NCBI GenBank assembly: GCA_051656645.1
Contig: JBOGCH010000046.1
Coordinates: 1 to 64,000, forward strand
DNA from: JBOGCH01 sp051656645
Lineage (GTDB): Bacteria > Bacteroidota > Bacteroidia > Bacteroidales > Marinifilaceae
Length of the DNA: 64,000 bases
Reading direction: 5' to 3'
Below, piece after piece: positions 16,675 through 26,174 of this stretch. How positions within the stretch are numbered: position 1 is the stretch's first letter; each line of letters opens with the position of its first letter. The translations under genes were made by a program, and so were the position numbers. The notes below the pieces were generated by a model. The model saw only the letters and a program-made list of their open reading frames with translations. It made no database searches and was not told the DNA's origin.

Positions 16675-17382
16675 CTATTTACCCTGTGCGTTTAGTATGA
16701 ACTTTACTTGCACTTGTGCATTAAATTTTAATTTCTCGAAAGAAACGTCCTGCAACGGATTGGCCTCTGAGGCATCTGCTTTAGAAGCCGTTGCGCGTAA
16801 ATAAAATTGATTCCCTGATGTGTAAAAATTATTATCCTGAATATAAAATGCTTTTCCTATACTCTGTCCTATCGCTGCCGCTAACGTTGATGCTTTAGTT
16901 TGAGCATCTTTCATTGCTTCAATCCTTAATTCATTTTCGAGTTCTTTACTTTTTGTGTACTCCACTTTATCGACCATAACATTTGAGATTTCATTTGCTG
17001 TCAATTTACTCAGAAATGTACTAACCTGATCCGCTGTACCTAATTTCACAATGAATGTTTTCGATGTGAGAGGCTCATTACCCGATAACCATTTAACCTT
17101 ACCGTAAGCACTTCCGGCATTTTCCATAAATACATCAGTTGCGATATTAATTTTCATTTGTTCCAGAACATCTCTAAACTTTTTCTCTTGTTGTACTAAG
17201 GTATACTTGCCTTTATTATCGCCCTGCCTTAAAACAACACGCATGTATATAACGTCTGGAACAACTTCTCTATCAGCCTTACCATTAACTATTACTTGCG
17301 ATTGTTCTGCTGTTGTGTTTTGCGCTATTCCTTGGCTTAGCGCTATAAACATAAATGAAATTATAAAAATAACTTGCTTCAT
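16675..17382 (-). CDS. Exported SIMPL-domain (DUF541) protein
   Basis: 235 residues with a signal peptide (ending LSQGIAQN). The mature protein has the SIMPL/DUF541 pattern: an early strand with VIVNGKADREVVPDVIYMRVVLRQ, a central lysine-rich helix, and a second helix with ELRIEAMKDAQTKASTLAAAIGQSIGKAF. Members are periplasmic or outer-membrane-associated proteins, some forming large oligomers; the function is unclear. The gene stands alone between a terminator and a 226-nt upstream gap. Confidence 0.85.
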   Translation of the reverse strand: MKQVIFIISFMFIALSQGIAQNTTAEQSQVIVNGKADREVVPDVIYMRVVLRQGDNKGKYTLVQQEKKFRDVLEQMKINIATDVFMENAGSAYGKVKWLSGNEPLTSKTFIVKLGTADQVSTFLSKLTANEISNVMVDKVEYTKSKELENELRIEAMKDAQTKASTLAAAIGQSIGKAFYIQDNNFYTSGNQFYLRATASKADASEANPLQDVSFEKLKFNAQVQVKFILNAQGK

Positions 17383-17608
17383 AATTCTAAGTTTTAATTT
17401 TTCATGATTATAATACGTCTAATAGGTTGAAATATATATAACTTAAAAGAGTATTTTGCATATATAAACATACATTCTTATTTTTGATATACAAAACCTG
17501 TGCCACCTATAATATATATTTTTATTCCTTATAGCTTGCTGTATCACTTAATCTCCGCGTAGTAATACGGAATAAATTGATTATATTTGATTATTGAAAA
17601 CTCGAAAT

Positions 17609-18373
17609 ATGGTACAGAACGAGATTAAAGAGCTACTAGATGAGAAATACAAGGAATACTGTAGAAGCGATTTCTTTATTGAGACTGACCCTATCCAGAT
17701 TCCAAAACAATTTGAGCAAAAAGAGGATATCGAAATTGCCGGATTCCTAGCCGCATCACTGGCTTGGGGACAAAGACCGGTTATAATAAAAAAATGTAAG
17801 GAGCTAATGCAACGTATGGACTACACTCCTTATGATTTTATTATGAATGCAACAGAAAGTGATTTAAAGGTTCTTGAAGGTTTCAAGCACCGAACCTTTA
17901 ACTCTGATGATGCGATATATTTTATCCAAGCTCTTATAATCATTTATAGGGAATATAACGGCCTAGAAGAAATTTTCACTAGAGGATATATACATGAAAA
18001 TAATATAGCAGAAGCTTTGAGATATTGGCATCGGTTTTTCACAATGCAATCAGGCAATACCCATGCGCACAGACACATTGCTAATATTGACAAAGGATCG
18101 GCTGCAAAACGTATTAATATGTTTTTACGTTGGATGGTGAGAAAGGACGAGAGCGGAATTGATTTTGGAATATGGAAGGAGATTCCTTCAAGTTCTCTTT
18201 TAATTCCACTTGATTTGCACACCGGTAATGTTAGCCGAGAATTAGGAATACTAAATACTAAGCAGAATAATTTTAAAGCAGTTTGCGAGTTAACTGAATA
18301 TTTGCGCTTATTAGACCCAAAAGATCCTATCAAATATGATTTTGCACTATTTGGTCTAGGCGCGTTTAAATAA
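17609..18373 (+). CDS. TIGR02757 (DUF2400) family protein
   Basis: 254 residues from the ATG at 17609; the frame also allows a TTG start at 17594. It matches the TIGR02757 family, mainly known from Bacteroidota and some Proteobacteria: IAGFLAASLAWGQR near the N-terminus, KHRTFNSDDAIYFIQAL, KRINMFLRWMVRKD, and the C-terminal LIPLDLHTGNVSRELG and DPIKYDFALFGLGA. The pattern of helices and the RWMVRKD/PLDLH segments suggest a relation to HhH-type DNA glycosylases, but the catalytic function is not established. It is followed after 11 nt by a zinc-ribbon peptide gene. Confidence 0.85.
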   Translation: MVQNEIKELLDEKYKEYCRSDFFIETDPIQIPKQFEQKEDIEIAGFLAASLAWGQRPVIIKKCKELMQRMDYTPYDFIMNATESDLKVLEGFKHRTFNSDDAIYFIQALIIIYREYNGLEEIFTRGYIHENNIAEALRYWHRFFTMQSGNTHAHRHIANIDKGSAAKRINMFLRWMVRKDESGIDFGIWKEIPSSSLLIPLDLHTGNVSRELGILNTKQNNFKAVCELTEYLRLLDPKDPIKYDFALFGLGAFK

Positions 18374-18384
18374 TTAAAATAAAT

Positions 18385-18597
18385 ATGAGAAAATTACTAT
18401 GTCCCAAATGCGGCATCCCAAATTTGTTTATAAAAAACAGTCAGGGTGAGCGAAGAAATATATTTGTCCTAGCTGATGGAAGTATTATACCTGCCAAGGA
18501 AGGAGAAAGTATTGATGGTTTTGATACAGAGACAATTTATTGTTTGGGCTGCTCATGGAGTGGAACAGCCAAACAATTAAAGAAATTTGTTAGTTAG
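18385..18597 (+). CDS. Small zinc-ribbon protein
   Basis: 70 residues with two CxxC pairs, CPKCG at the N-terminus and CLGC about 45 residues later, followed by SWSGTAKQLKKF. This looks like a single zinc ribbon. No family is recognised. It begins 11 nt after the TIGR02757 gene and is probably co-transcribed with it. Its last 8 bp overlap the 3' end of the convergent aroK gene. The intact frame and Cys spacing support a real gene; a nucleic-acid- or protein-binding role is only a guess. Confidence 0.65.
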   Translation: MRKLLCPKCGIPNLFIKNSQGERRNIFVLADGSIIPAKEGESIDGFDTETIYCLGCSWSGTAKQLKKFVS

Positions 18598-19054
18598 AAT
18601 CAAGAATCTTATGCGCCATTTGGTAATAAGGTAAACGTTGTGCCAAATGGGTTTCAATAAACTCCCTTAGTTGTTCACGAGTTAAGTGTGCAATTAAGGG
18701 ACGATTTTTTTTACCATATTCTAATCTTTCCACTAACACATCTACTGACACTTGGATAAATAATGTTGTTCCATTTTTATTCATAAATGCCATATTATCA
18801 AAGTGACAAGGCGTACCTCCACCTGTAGAAATAACAGCATCAGCATATCTTTCCGTTATGGTTTGGAGAGCTTTTCTTTCCATTTCCCGAAAACAAGCTT
18901 CACCTTTTTGCTCAAATATTTCCGGGATAGAACATTGTTCCTGCCAACTTATCCATTCGTCAAGATCAATAAAGGGAATTCCTAGTTCCTTAGCCATAAG
19001 ACGTCCTTGGTAGGATTTCCCACACCCCATATATCCAACAAGAAAATAACGCAT
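18590..19054 (-). CDS. aroK: Shikimate kinase
   Basis: 154 residues. Walker A GYMGCGKS near the N-terminus, DLDEW with the Mg/shikimate aspartate, the FREMERKAL segment with the shikimate-binding arginine, STGGGTPC (Gly-rich shikimate site), and a lid region with KKNRPLIA. It phosphorylates shikimate on the path to chorismate and aromatic amino acids. It starts 2 nt after the parC stop on the same strand, so it is probably the last gene of the topoisomerase transcript. The reading frame overlaps the convergent zinc-ribbon gene by 8 bp. Confidence 0.94.
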   Translation of the reverse strand: MRYFLVGYMGCGKSYQGRLMAKELGIPFIDLDEWISWQEQCSIPEIFEQKGEACFREMERKALQTITERYADAVISTGGGTPCHFDNMAFMNKNGTTLFIQVSVDVLVERLEYGKKNRPLIAHLTREQLREFIETHLAQRLPYYQMAHKILDSN

Positions 19055-19056
19055 AA

Positions 19057-21672
19057 TTAGTCCTTAAAGTTTATTTCGTTAGGATTTGTTATCTCTAATT
19101 CAATCTCTTGAGTTTGTTCTGGTTCATCCTCAACCTCCAATGGCTCTATTTCCTCAATGATGTCTACATCAAAGGTAGTTAGACGCTTACCTTTGGCTTT
19201 GTATGATTTTTCTCCTATGAATTTACGAACATTTATTATCTCGTTTGGTCTGCCTGCATTTCTTCCCCCAAACACAATCTCCAATTGAGGAGCTGTTTCA
19301 GATGTTAATAGGACAATATAAGAGCTCTCATTATCGCCAATAAAACGCGCTAGTTTAGTCGTTTCTTCAAACTTAAAGCGTTTAATATAATAGTAGTTCT
19401 GCTCCGTATCAAAGTAAACAGCACTCCATATTTTCTCAGCATCGAATTTCTCAATATACATATAGCCTTGCTCAAAGTGATGTCCCAAATCGAAATCGGT
19501 AGTATAGAATGTACCGTTTTTATTGATAATTAGAATACGGTCATTACCTTGAAACTCGCCTAAATATAAACCTCTATTATCTGAGTTTAAACGTAGTACA
19601 TCTTCATCAAACCATATCTTACGCCCACCAAGAGTTGATACTCCTTTTTGCAGTGTTGTAATTTTCATTATGTCATTACGTGTAAGAAGATTTCCTTGTG
19701 AAGCGCGTCCTTTTATTGCCAACGTCGCGAAATCGTACTCAAATACCAGTTTCTTTATGTTCAGCTTTTGTTTTAAGCAAACTTTAATTGTTTCAGCCTC
19801 ACCATTCGGGTTAGCAGAGAAATACAATATTTTAGAACCAACTGTTCCTAGTGTTAAGTTATATTGCTTGTCGCGAGTCACACCCGTTACAAAGAAACGC
19901 TTAACAAATGTGCGTCCCACTCTACCGTCTCTATAAGCAACATTGTATATCGTTCTGGAATCGTTCTTCTTGAATACATTTATATAAAGCACATCCTTAC
20001 CAACAAATAATTTGTCAGCAATTTTTGTTATATAGTAGCTACCATCTTTCTTGAAAATGATTATATCATCAATATCCGAACATTCACACACAAATTCATC
20101 CTTTTTCAGGCCAGTACCCGCGAACCCTTCAGCACGATTAATGTATAATTTCTCATTGGCAATTACAACTTTGGTTGCTTCAATGTTTTCAAAGTTACGA
20201 ATCTCAGTTAAGCGTTCTTTTCCTTTACCATGTTTATCGCGAATACGAGTAAAATAGTCTATTGTAAAAGGAATAATGTGTTCAATGTTATATTTTACCT
20301 GAAGGATCTCTTCCTCTATACCATTAATCACGCGATCTGCCTCATTAGAGTTAAAACGAAGAATACGCTTCATCTTTATCTCTAGCAAACGTTTAACATC
20401 ATCGTCAGTAACAACTCTGTACAGATTAGGTAAAAACGGTTTTAAACGTTTATGCACATGCGCAATAACCTCTTCGATGGAAGCACCTTCCTCAAATTCT
20501 TTATCTTTGTAAATACGTTCTTCTATAAATATGCGCTCTAATGATGCAAAGTGCAACGACTCAAGAAGTTCACTTAAGCGAATTTCTTGCTCTAACTTTA
20601 ATAAGCGTACCGCATCGTCTGCTGAATTACGAAGGATATCCGAGATAGCCATAAAATTCGGTCTATCATCCTCAATAACACAAGAGTTAGGAGATATAGA
20701 TAGTTCACAATCCGTAAACGCATATAATGCGTCGAGCGTCTTATCCAATGAGATTCCATTAGCAAGATATACTAATATCTCAACTTCTGCCGCGGTATTA
20801 TCATCAATCTTCTTAATTTTGATTTTCCCCTTATCATTTGCCTTGAGGATACTTTCAATAAGCGAAGAAGTTGTACGCCCATATGGAATTTCGGTTATTT
20901 TCAGAAGCTTATTCTTATTATCCTTCTCTATCCTTGCACGTACTTTTACAACACCACCACGTAAACCATCGTTATAACGCGATACGTCTATCATCCCTCC
21001 TGTCGGAAAATCAGGGTATAACTCAAAGGTGTTGCCTTTTAAATGAGCTATACATGCGTCAATTAGCTCTAAGAAATTATGTGGCAATATCTTAGATGCT
21101 AAACCTACGGCAATACCCTCCACACCTTGCGCTAGCAAAAGAGGAAATTTGACAGGTAAAGTTATAGGTTCTTTATTACGGCCGTCGTATGAAAGTTTCC
21201 AATTTGTCGTTTTTGGATTAAATACCACATCTAAGGCAAATTTAGACAATCGTGCTTCAATGTAACGAGGCGCCGCAGCCGAATCGCCTGTAAGAATATT
21301 ACCCCAGTTTCCTTGACAATCAACCAAAAGATCCTTTTGACCTAATTGTACAAGGGCGTCTCCAATGGAAGCATCACCATGTGGATGATACTGCATTGTA
21401 TGACCAATAATATTGGCTACTTTATTATAACGTCCGTCATCCAATTGTTTCATTGCATGAAGAATACGTCGCTGCACCGGTTTTAATCCATCATTTACAT
21501 AAGGTACAGCACGCTCCAATATTACGTATGAAGCGTAATCGAGAAACCATTTTTCAAACATTCCGGACAAATGCTGAATGGAACGTATCCCACCATTATC
21601 ATCCGTTAATTCTGCGTCTTGATTCTCTATATTATTTTCAATTTCTGAGCTATCTAAGATATCTTCTGTCAT
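19057..21672 (-). CDS. parC: DNA topoisomerase IV subunit A
   Basis: 871 residues. The breakage-reunion domain includes GLKPVQRRILHAM, YHPHGDASIGDALV and the catalytic Tyr137 in AAPRYIEARLSK. A C-terminal beta-pinwheel-type region (about 500-830) and an acidic tail (EVEDEPEQTQEIELE) follow. There is no clear GyrA box, which with the neighbouring parE favours topoisomerase IV over gyrase. Together with ParE it decatenates daughter chromosomes. The parE gene lies 30 nt upstream and aroK 2 nt downstream on the same strand. Confidence 0.92.
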   Translation of the reverse strand: MTEDILDSSEIENNIENQDAELTDDNGGIRSIQHLSGMFEKWFLDYASYVILERAVPYVNDGLKPVQRRILHAMKQLDDGRYNKVANIIGHTMQYHPHGDASIGDALVQLGQKDLLVDCQGNWGNILTGDSAAAPRYIEARLSKFALDVVFNPKTTNWKLSYDGRNKEPITLPVKFPLLLAQGVEGIAVGLASKILPHNFLELIDACIAHLKGNTFELYPDFPTGGMIDVSRYNDGLRGGVVKVRARIEKDNKNKLLKITEIPYGRTTSSLIESILKANDKGKIKIKKIDDNTAAEVEILVYLANGISLDKTLDALYAFTDCELSISPNSCVIEDDRPNFMAISDILRNSADDAVRLLKLEQEIRLSELLESLHFASLERIFIEERIYKDKEFEEGASIEEVIAHVHKRLKPFLPNLYRVVTDDDVKRLLEIKMKRILRFNSNEADRVINGIEEEILQVKYNIEHIIPFTIDYFTRIRDKHGKGKERLTEIRNFENIEATKVVIANEKLYINRAEGFAGTGLKKDEFVCECSDIDDIIIFKKDGSYYITKIADKLFVGKDVLYINVFKKNDSRTIYNVAYRDGRVGRTFVKRFFVTGVTRDKQYNLTLGTVGSKILYFSANPNGEAETIKVCLKQKLNIKKLVFEYDFATLAIKGRASQGNLLTRNDIMKITTLQKGVSTLGGRKIWFDEDVLRLNSDNRGLYLGEFQGNDRILIINKNGTFYTTDFDLGHHFEQGYMYIEKFDAEKIWSAVYFDTEQNYYYIKRFKFEETTKLARFIGDNESSYIVLLTSETAPQLEIVFGGRNAGRPNEIINVRKFIGEKSYKAKGKRLTTFDVDIIEEIEPLEVEDEPEQTQEIELEITNPNEINFKD

Positions 21673-21702
21673 AATAGTAGTTTGTTTTAGGCAATATTGG
21701 TA

Positions 21703-23535
21703 CTATAACTCGTCCTTCTCCACGTAAAGATTTTCAATAATAAATCCTTGACGCTCGGGCGTATTTTTCCCCATGTAATAGGATAGGATTTTTTCAATCG
21801 AATCCCCTTTGGACATACGTACAGGCTCTAAGCGGATTTCCTTTCCAATAAAATTCTTAAATTCATTGGGAGAAATCTCTCCAAGTCCCTTAAATCGAGT
21901 AATTTCCGGATTAGGTCCCAATTTCTTTATTGCCTTATCTCTTTCCGTATCACTATAACAATAAGACGTTTCTTTCTTATTTCTAACACGGAATAAAGGC
22001 GTTTGAAGTATATAAACATGCCCAGCACGTACTAAATCTGGAAAGAATTGAAGAAAGAATGTCAGTAAAAGTAATCGGATATGCATCCCATCCACATCGG
22101 CATCTGTTGCTATGATTACATTATTATATCGCAAATCCTCAAGTCCGTTTTCAATATTCAATGCCGCCTGAAGAAGATTAAATTCCTCATTCTCATAGAC
22201 TACTTTTTTAGTTAATCCATATGAATTCAGTGGTTTACCGCGTAAACTGAATACAGCTTGCGTGTTAACATCTCTAGACTTTGTAATCGAACCACTTGCT
22301 GAGTCTCCCTCAGTAATAAAGATAGACGAATTGTTCTTTGATTCATTATTCGAATTAAAATGGACTCGACAATCCCTCAATTTTTTGTTGTGTAAACTTA
22401 CTTGTTTAGCACGTTCGCGTGCTATTTTTTGAATCCCGGACATTGCTTTACGCTCCTTCTCTGCTTCGAGAATCTTACGATACAGACGTTCGGCAGTATC
22501 TTGATTTTTGTGTAAATAGTCGTCAAGCTCTTTGGTTACAAAGTCCATTATAAAGTTACGCACAGTAGGTCCCTCAGGTCCAACATCTCGCGATCCTAAC
22601 TTAGTTTTGGTTTGCGACTCAAAAACCGGCTCCTCAACTTTTATGCTTATAGCACCAATAATTGAGGTACGGATATCGGCTATATCAAAATCTTTTTTGT
22701 AAAAATCACGAATGGTTTTGACTATAGCCTCTCTAAAGGCCACAAGATGTGTTCCCCCTTGCGTAGTATGCTGCCCATTAACAAAGGAGAAATACTCTTC
22801 CCCATATTGCTTGCCATGGGTCATTGCCATTTCAATATCAGCACCTTTAAGGTGAATAATTGGATAAATACCCTCCTGTCCCATATTCTCCGTCAATAGG
22901 TCCAGAAGTCCGTTTTTAGAGAAAAAACGTTTGTTGTTTAGAAATATCGATAATCCTGTATTAAGAAATACATAATTACGAATCATCGTTTCAAGATATT
23001 CCGCAATAAAATGATACTTACCAAAAATCTCTTTGTCGGCTAGAAACGTCACCTTCGTACCATTTGCCTCGGTAGTTGGTTCTATATCACGCTCCTCCTC
23101 AACAAAAGCACGTGAGTATCTGACATACTTCGTCTCACCATCGCGAAAAGATTGAATTTCAAATCTTTCTGAAAGTGCATTTACGGCCTTGATCCCTACC
23201 CCATTTAATCCTACCGATTTTTTAAACGCTTTTGAATCGTATTTAGCACCCGTATTCATTTTTGAAGACGCACTGACTAACGACCCCAATGGTATTCCTC
23301 GTCCATAATCACGAATCGTAACTAAACGATCCTCTATCGTTACCTCAATGGAAGATCCACAACCCATTGCGAATTCATCAATAGAGTTATCTATCACTTC
23401 CTTTATAAGGATATAAATACCATCATCGGGCGATGATCCATCACCCAATTTTCCTATATACATTCCGGGACGACGGCGTATGTGTTCGTTCCAGTCTAGT
23501 GTTCTTATCGAGTCTTCGGAGTAGTTCTCAACCAT
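21703..23535 (-). CDS. parE: DNA topoisomerase IV subunit B
   Basis: 610 residues. A GHKL ATPase domain (EVIDNSIDEFAMG, DYGRGIPLG, GLNGVGIKAVNAL), transducer domain, and TOPRIM domain with EGDSASGS and DADVDGMHIR. The short length without a gyrase-type insertion fits ParE. It pairs with the parC product encoded 30 nt downstream. The gene starts at 23535, 48 nt after the rsmG stop, so the flippase-like gene, rsmG, parE, parC and aroK may form one long minus-strand transcript. Confidence 0.92.
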   Translation of the reverse strand: MVENYSEDSIRTLDWNEHIRRRPGMYIGKLGDGSSPDDGIYILIKEVIDNSIDEFAMGCGSSIEVTIEDRLVTIRDYGRGIPLGSLVSASSKMNTGAKYDSKAFKKSVGLNGVGIKAVNALSERFEIQSFRDGETKYVRYSRAFVEEERDIEPTTEANGTKVTFLADKEIFGKYHFIAEYLETMIRNYVFLNTGLSIFLNNKRFFSKNGLLDLLTENMGQEGIYPIIHLKGADIEMAMTHGKQYGEEYFSFVNGQHTTQGGTHLVAFREAIVKTIRDFYKKDFDIADIRTSIIGAISIKVEEPVFESQTKTKLGSRDVGPEGPTVRNFIMDFVTKELDDYLHKNQDTAERLYRKILEAEKERKAMSGIQKIARERAKQVSLHNKKLRDCRVHFNSNNESKNNSSIFITEGDSASGSITKSRDVNTQAVFSLRGKPLNSYGLTKKVVYENEEFNLLQAALNIENGLEDLRYNNVIIATDADVDGMHIRLLLLTFFLQFFPDLVRAGHVYILQTPLFRVRNKKETSYCYSDTERDKAIKKLGPNPEITRFKGLGEISPNEFKNFIGKEIRLEPVRMSKGDSIEKILSYYMGKNTPERQGFIIENLYVEKDEL

Positions 23536-23583
23536 AAAAAAGCTTCTTTTAAAAGAAAAAGTGTGAGTGTAATTTATTATCTA

Positions 23584-24204
23584 TTACTTCTTTAGATGAA
23601 TAACCTTCTTCGTCTCAAAAAACGACTCATCAAAGAAAGAAGGTATCTCATAAAGTGAAGCCTTAGTACCAAAAGGTTTAATTTCATCTTCGAAATCGCC
23701 ACCTTTTAAATACAAAATACCATTGCCAAGAGCATTCTTATCCCCTTTATTTATTTTATCGAATGTGAAATCAACAAAAGCAGGGAATGCAGTAACTCCT
23801 CGACTCACTACAAAATCAAACTTCTCCTTAACATTCTCCACTCTAGTTTGTTGTGCGCGGACATTAGTTAACCCCAAAGCTTGGGCAACTTCATTTACAA
23901 CACGTATCTTTTTTCCGATTGAATCAACAAGAAGGAATTGTGCCTCAGGGAACATTATAGCTAACGGTATACCCGGAAATCCTCCGCCTGTACCCACATC
24001 CATTATTTTTGTTCCGGGCTGGAATTGAATAACCTTTGCTATAGCAAGCGCATGTAGAACATGATGAATATAGAATGAATCCATATCCTTTCTTGAAATG
24101 ACATTTATTTTATCATTCCATTCTCTATATAGATTTTCAAGATTATCAAACTGTTCCTTTTGTTTTTCTGTAAGATTGGTAAAATATTTTTCAACTATAC
24201 TCAT
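23584..24204 (-). CDS. rsmG: 16S rRNA (guanine-527-N7)-methyltransferase
   Basis: 206 residues, the usual length for RsmG/GidB. The SAM-binding motif is DVGTGGGFPGIPLA, followed by the acidic residue in LLVDSIGKKIRV and the VVSRGVTAF segment of the family. It methylates G527 of 16S rRNA. Its ATG overlaps the stop codon of the upstream membrane-protein gene by 4 bp (ATGA), indicating translational coupling. Confidence 0.95.
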   Translation of the reverse strand: MSIVEKYFTNLTEKQKEQFDNLENLYREWNDKINVISRKDMDSFYIHHVLHALAIAKVIQFQPGTKIMDVGTGGGFPGIPLAIMFPEAQFLLVDSIGKKIRVVNEVAQALGLTNVRAQQTRVENVKEKFDFVVSRGVTAFPAFVDFTFDKINKGDKNALGNGILYLKGGDFEDEIKPFGTKASLYEIPSFFDESFFETKKVIHLKK

Positions 24205-25232
24205 TGCTCAACTGTAATTGTATCTTTTGCTTGTTTTACATATCGATTATTATATAATGGTAGCGCAAGTAAACAAATTACTCCCAAAACTATATATAAT
24301 AAAGTCATTGTTCCATGTGTAAGCAAAGCAAACGTGCGTGCCATACTTTCATTCTCAGCTGTATTGGGAATATAAAGTAAAAGCGCAGCAATTACCATAA
24401 AGTGCCAAGCGCCAATCCCTCCTTGTACAGGAGCAACCATTCCATAGCTACTTAATACAAAAACAGTTAAACCAACTATTGGACTGAGATGAGAGGTAAT
24501 ATTAAAGCTAAAAAAGCATAGATACATCATCATAAAGTATAAAAACCAAATAGTTAATGAATAGAATATGAATAGACCTTTTTGCGGCACACGGGCAATA
24601 GATAAAAGGCCCTCTTTCAATCCCGCAATAAAAGTATTTATTTTATTTCCTAACTTGTCTTTTAATACATAACGATATACAACATAGCATAACACAGCCG
24701 CGCCAACACAAACCGGTAATAACCAAGATGAGTGGAGCAACGCTTCGGCCTTTTCTTTTATCATTGTATTCTTATTAAAAAACTCTATTAACTTACCAAA
24801 TTGAGCTATAACAACCACCACTGTAAGTCCAAGTAGAATAATAAGATCAATAATACGTTCCGTTACAACTGTACCTAATAGGTTTGAGTATGGCACATTT
24901 TCATATTTATTCACCACTGCACATCGGGTAAACTCACCCATACGTGGCAATGCCATATTTGCAAAATAACCTATCATAACACCCATAAAGCTATTAGGTA
25001 GAGATATCGGATAGTTCATGGAAGCTGTAATCATTTGCCAGCGTATAGCACGTATAATGTGACTCGCTATACCCAAGCCAATAGATACCCATATCCAAAA
25101 ATAATCCACATCGTTTTTCAACGCCGAATACAATGTATTCCAATCCTGATCACGGTACACCACACTAAATAAAACAACCGTAATAACTAAAAAGAAAAGG
25201 AACTTTATAATGTTTTTACCTAACTTATGCAT
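24201..25232 (-). CDS. Flippase-like membrane protein (LPG synthase TM/YbhN family)
   Basis: 343 residues with about eight hydrophobic segments. Family patterns include HIIRAIRWQMI after the second helix, GYFANMALPRMGEFTRC, and the late APVQGGIGAWHFMV. This matches the lysylphosphatidylglycerol synthase transmembrane (UPF0104/YbhN) family, whose members lack the cytosolic synthetase domain. They are often called flippase-like, with the transported lipid unknown. It is the first gene of the minus-strand group and overlaps rsmG by 4 bp. Confidence 0.85.
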   Translation of the reverse strand: MHKLGKNIIKFLFFLVITVVLFSVVYRDQDWNTLYSALKNDVDYFWIWVSIGLGIASHIIRAIRWQMITASMNYPISLPNSFMGVMIGYFANMALPRMGEFTRCAVVNKYENVPYSNLLGTVVTERIIDLIILLGLTVVVVIAQFGKLIEFFNKNTMIKEKAEALLHSSWLLPVCVGAAVLCYVVYRYVLKDKLGNKINTFIAGLKEGLLSIARVPQKGLFIFYSLTIWFLYFMMMYLCFFSFNITSHLSPIVGLTVFVLSSYGMVAPVQGGIGAWHFMVIAALLLYIPNTAENESMARTFALLTHGTMTLLYIVLGVICLLALPLYNNRYVKQAKDTITVEQ

Positions 25233-25367
25233 TTATTAATCTTCGATTTGAAACATACACTTGGATAACTTCGAAATATGTGACATACATCTAAGCTGTT
25301 ACCCATAAAATGAAACACAAATATATAAAATATTATGGAGAACGGCTATTTTTAGAGCTATTTTGTC

Positions 25368-25375
25368 TACTTTTG
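25368..25375 (+). promoter_or_regulatory. -7 box abutting the rsmA start codon
   Basis: TACTTTTG matches TAnnTTTG and ends only 4 nt before the rsmA ATG at 25380. Transcription from it would start at or within the first codons, giving a leaderless or nearly leaderless mRNA. Confidence 0.5.
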
Positions 25376-25379
25376 TACT

Positions 25380-26150
25380 ATGAGTTTAGTTAGAGCAAAA
25401 AAGAGTTTAGGGCAACATTTTCTTATTGATCAGAACATTGCCAAGAAGATAACCGATTCACTTCTACCACTTACAAAGGAGGTTTTAGAAATTGGGCCGG
25501 GAATGGGTGTACTTACACAATATTTATTTGAAAAACCGGAATTTCACGTTACTGCAATTGATATTGACAGAGAGTCAATAGAATATCTACATAAAGAGTA
25601 TCCTAGCAAACAGGACCAGATAATATATGGCGATTTTCTTAAAACGGACATCGACGGTATGTATCCGGAGAAATTCTCTATTATTGGTAATTTACCTTAC
25701 AACATTTCATCACAAATCTTTTTCCGCGTCATTGAAAAACGCGATCAGGTTGTACAGGTTGTTTCTATGATTCAAAAAGAGGTTGCTGAGCGTATCAGTT
25801 CATCTCATGGCTGCAAAGCATATGGAATATTAAGTGTATTCCTACAAGCATATTATAACATTGAATATTTGTTTACTGTTGGTGAAAAGGTATTTAATCC
25901 GCCGCCAAAAGTAAAATCTGCCGTAATCCGCTTAGTGCGTAATGAACGTAAAGAATTAGGATGCGATGATAAACTGTTTTTCCTTGTTGTCAAATCAGGA
26001 TTTAATCAGCGTAGAAAAACATTACGTAATTCACTAAAACAAATAACACCTCCCGATTTTAATTCAGATTATCTAACTCTCCGACCCGAGCAGTTAAGTG
26101 TTGACGATTTCATTACGTTATGTCAGCAAATTGAACAAGCGAGAAAATAA
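25380..26150 (+). CDS. rsmA: 16S rRNA dimethyladenosine transferase
   Basis: 256 residues. KKSLGQHFLID at the N-terminus, the SAM motif LEIGPGMGVLT, AIDIDRESIEYL, and the catalytic NLPYNISSQI (NLPY motif); the C-terminal domain with FNQRRKTLRNSL is complete. It dimethylates two adjacent adenines near the 3' end of 16S rRNA (KsgA). mgtE follows 24 nt downstream, probably on the same transcript. A -7 promoter box lies almost directly on the start codon. Confidence 0.96.
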   Translation: MSLVRAKKSLGQHFLIDQNIAKKITDSLLPLTKEVLEIGPGMGVLTQYLFEKPEFHVTAIDIDRESIEYLHKEYPSKQDQIIYGDFLKTDIDGMYPEKFSIIGNLPYNISSQIFFRVIEKRDQVVQVVSMIQKEVAERISSSHGCKAYGILSVFLQAYYNIEYLFTVGEKVFNPPPKVKSAVIRLVRNERKELGCDDKLFFLVVKSGFNQRRKTLRNSLKQITPPDFNSDYLTLRPEQLSVDDFITLCQQIEQARK

Positions 26151-26174
26151 AACTTGTACTGATTTTTAAAGTTA

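Noticed and set aside
20531..20977. 148-codon frame antisense to parC
   Set aside because: Low-complexity Ser/Leu/Ile translation, a shadow of parC.
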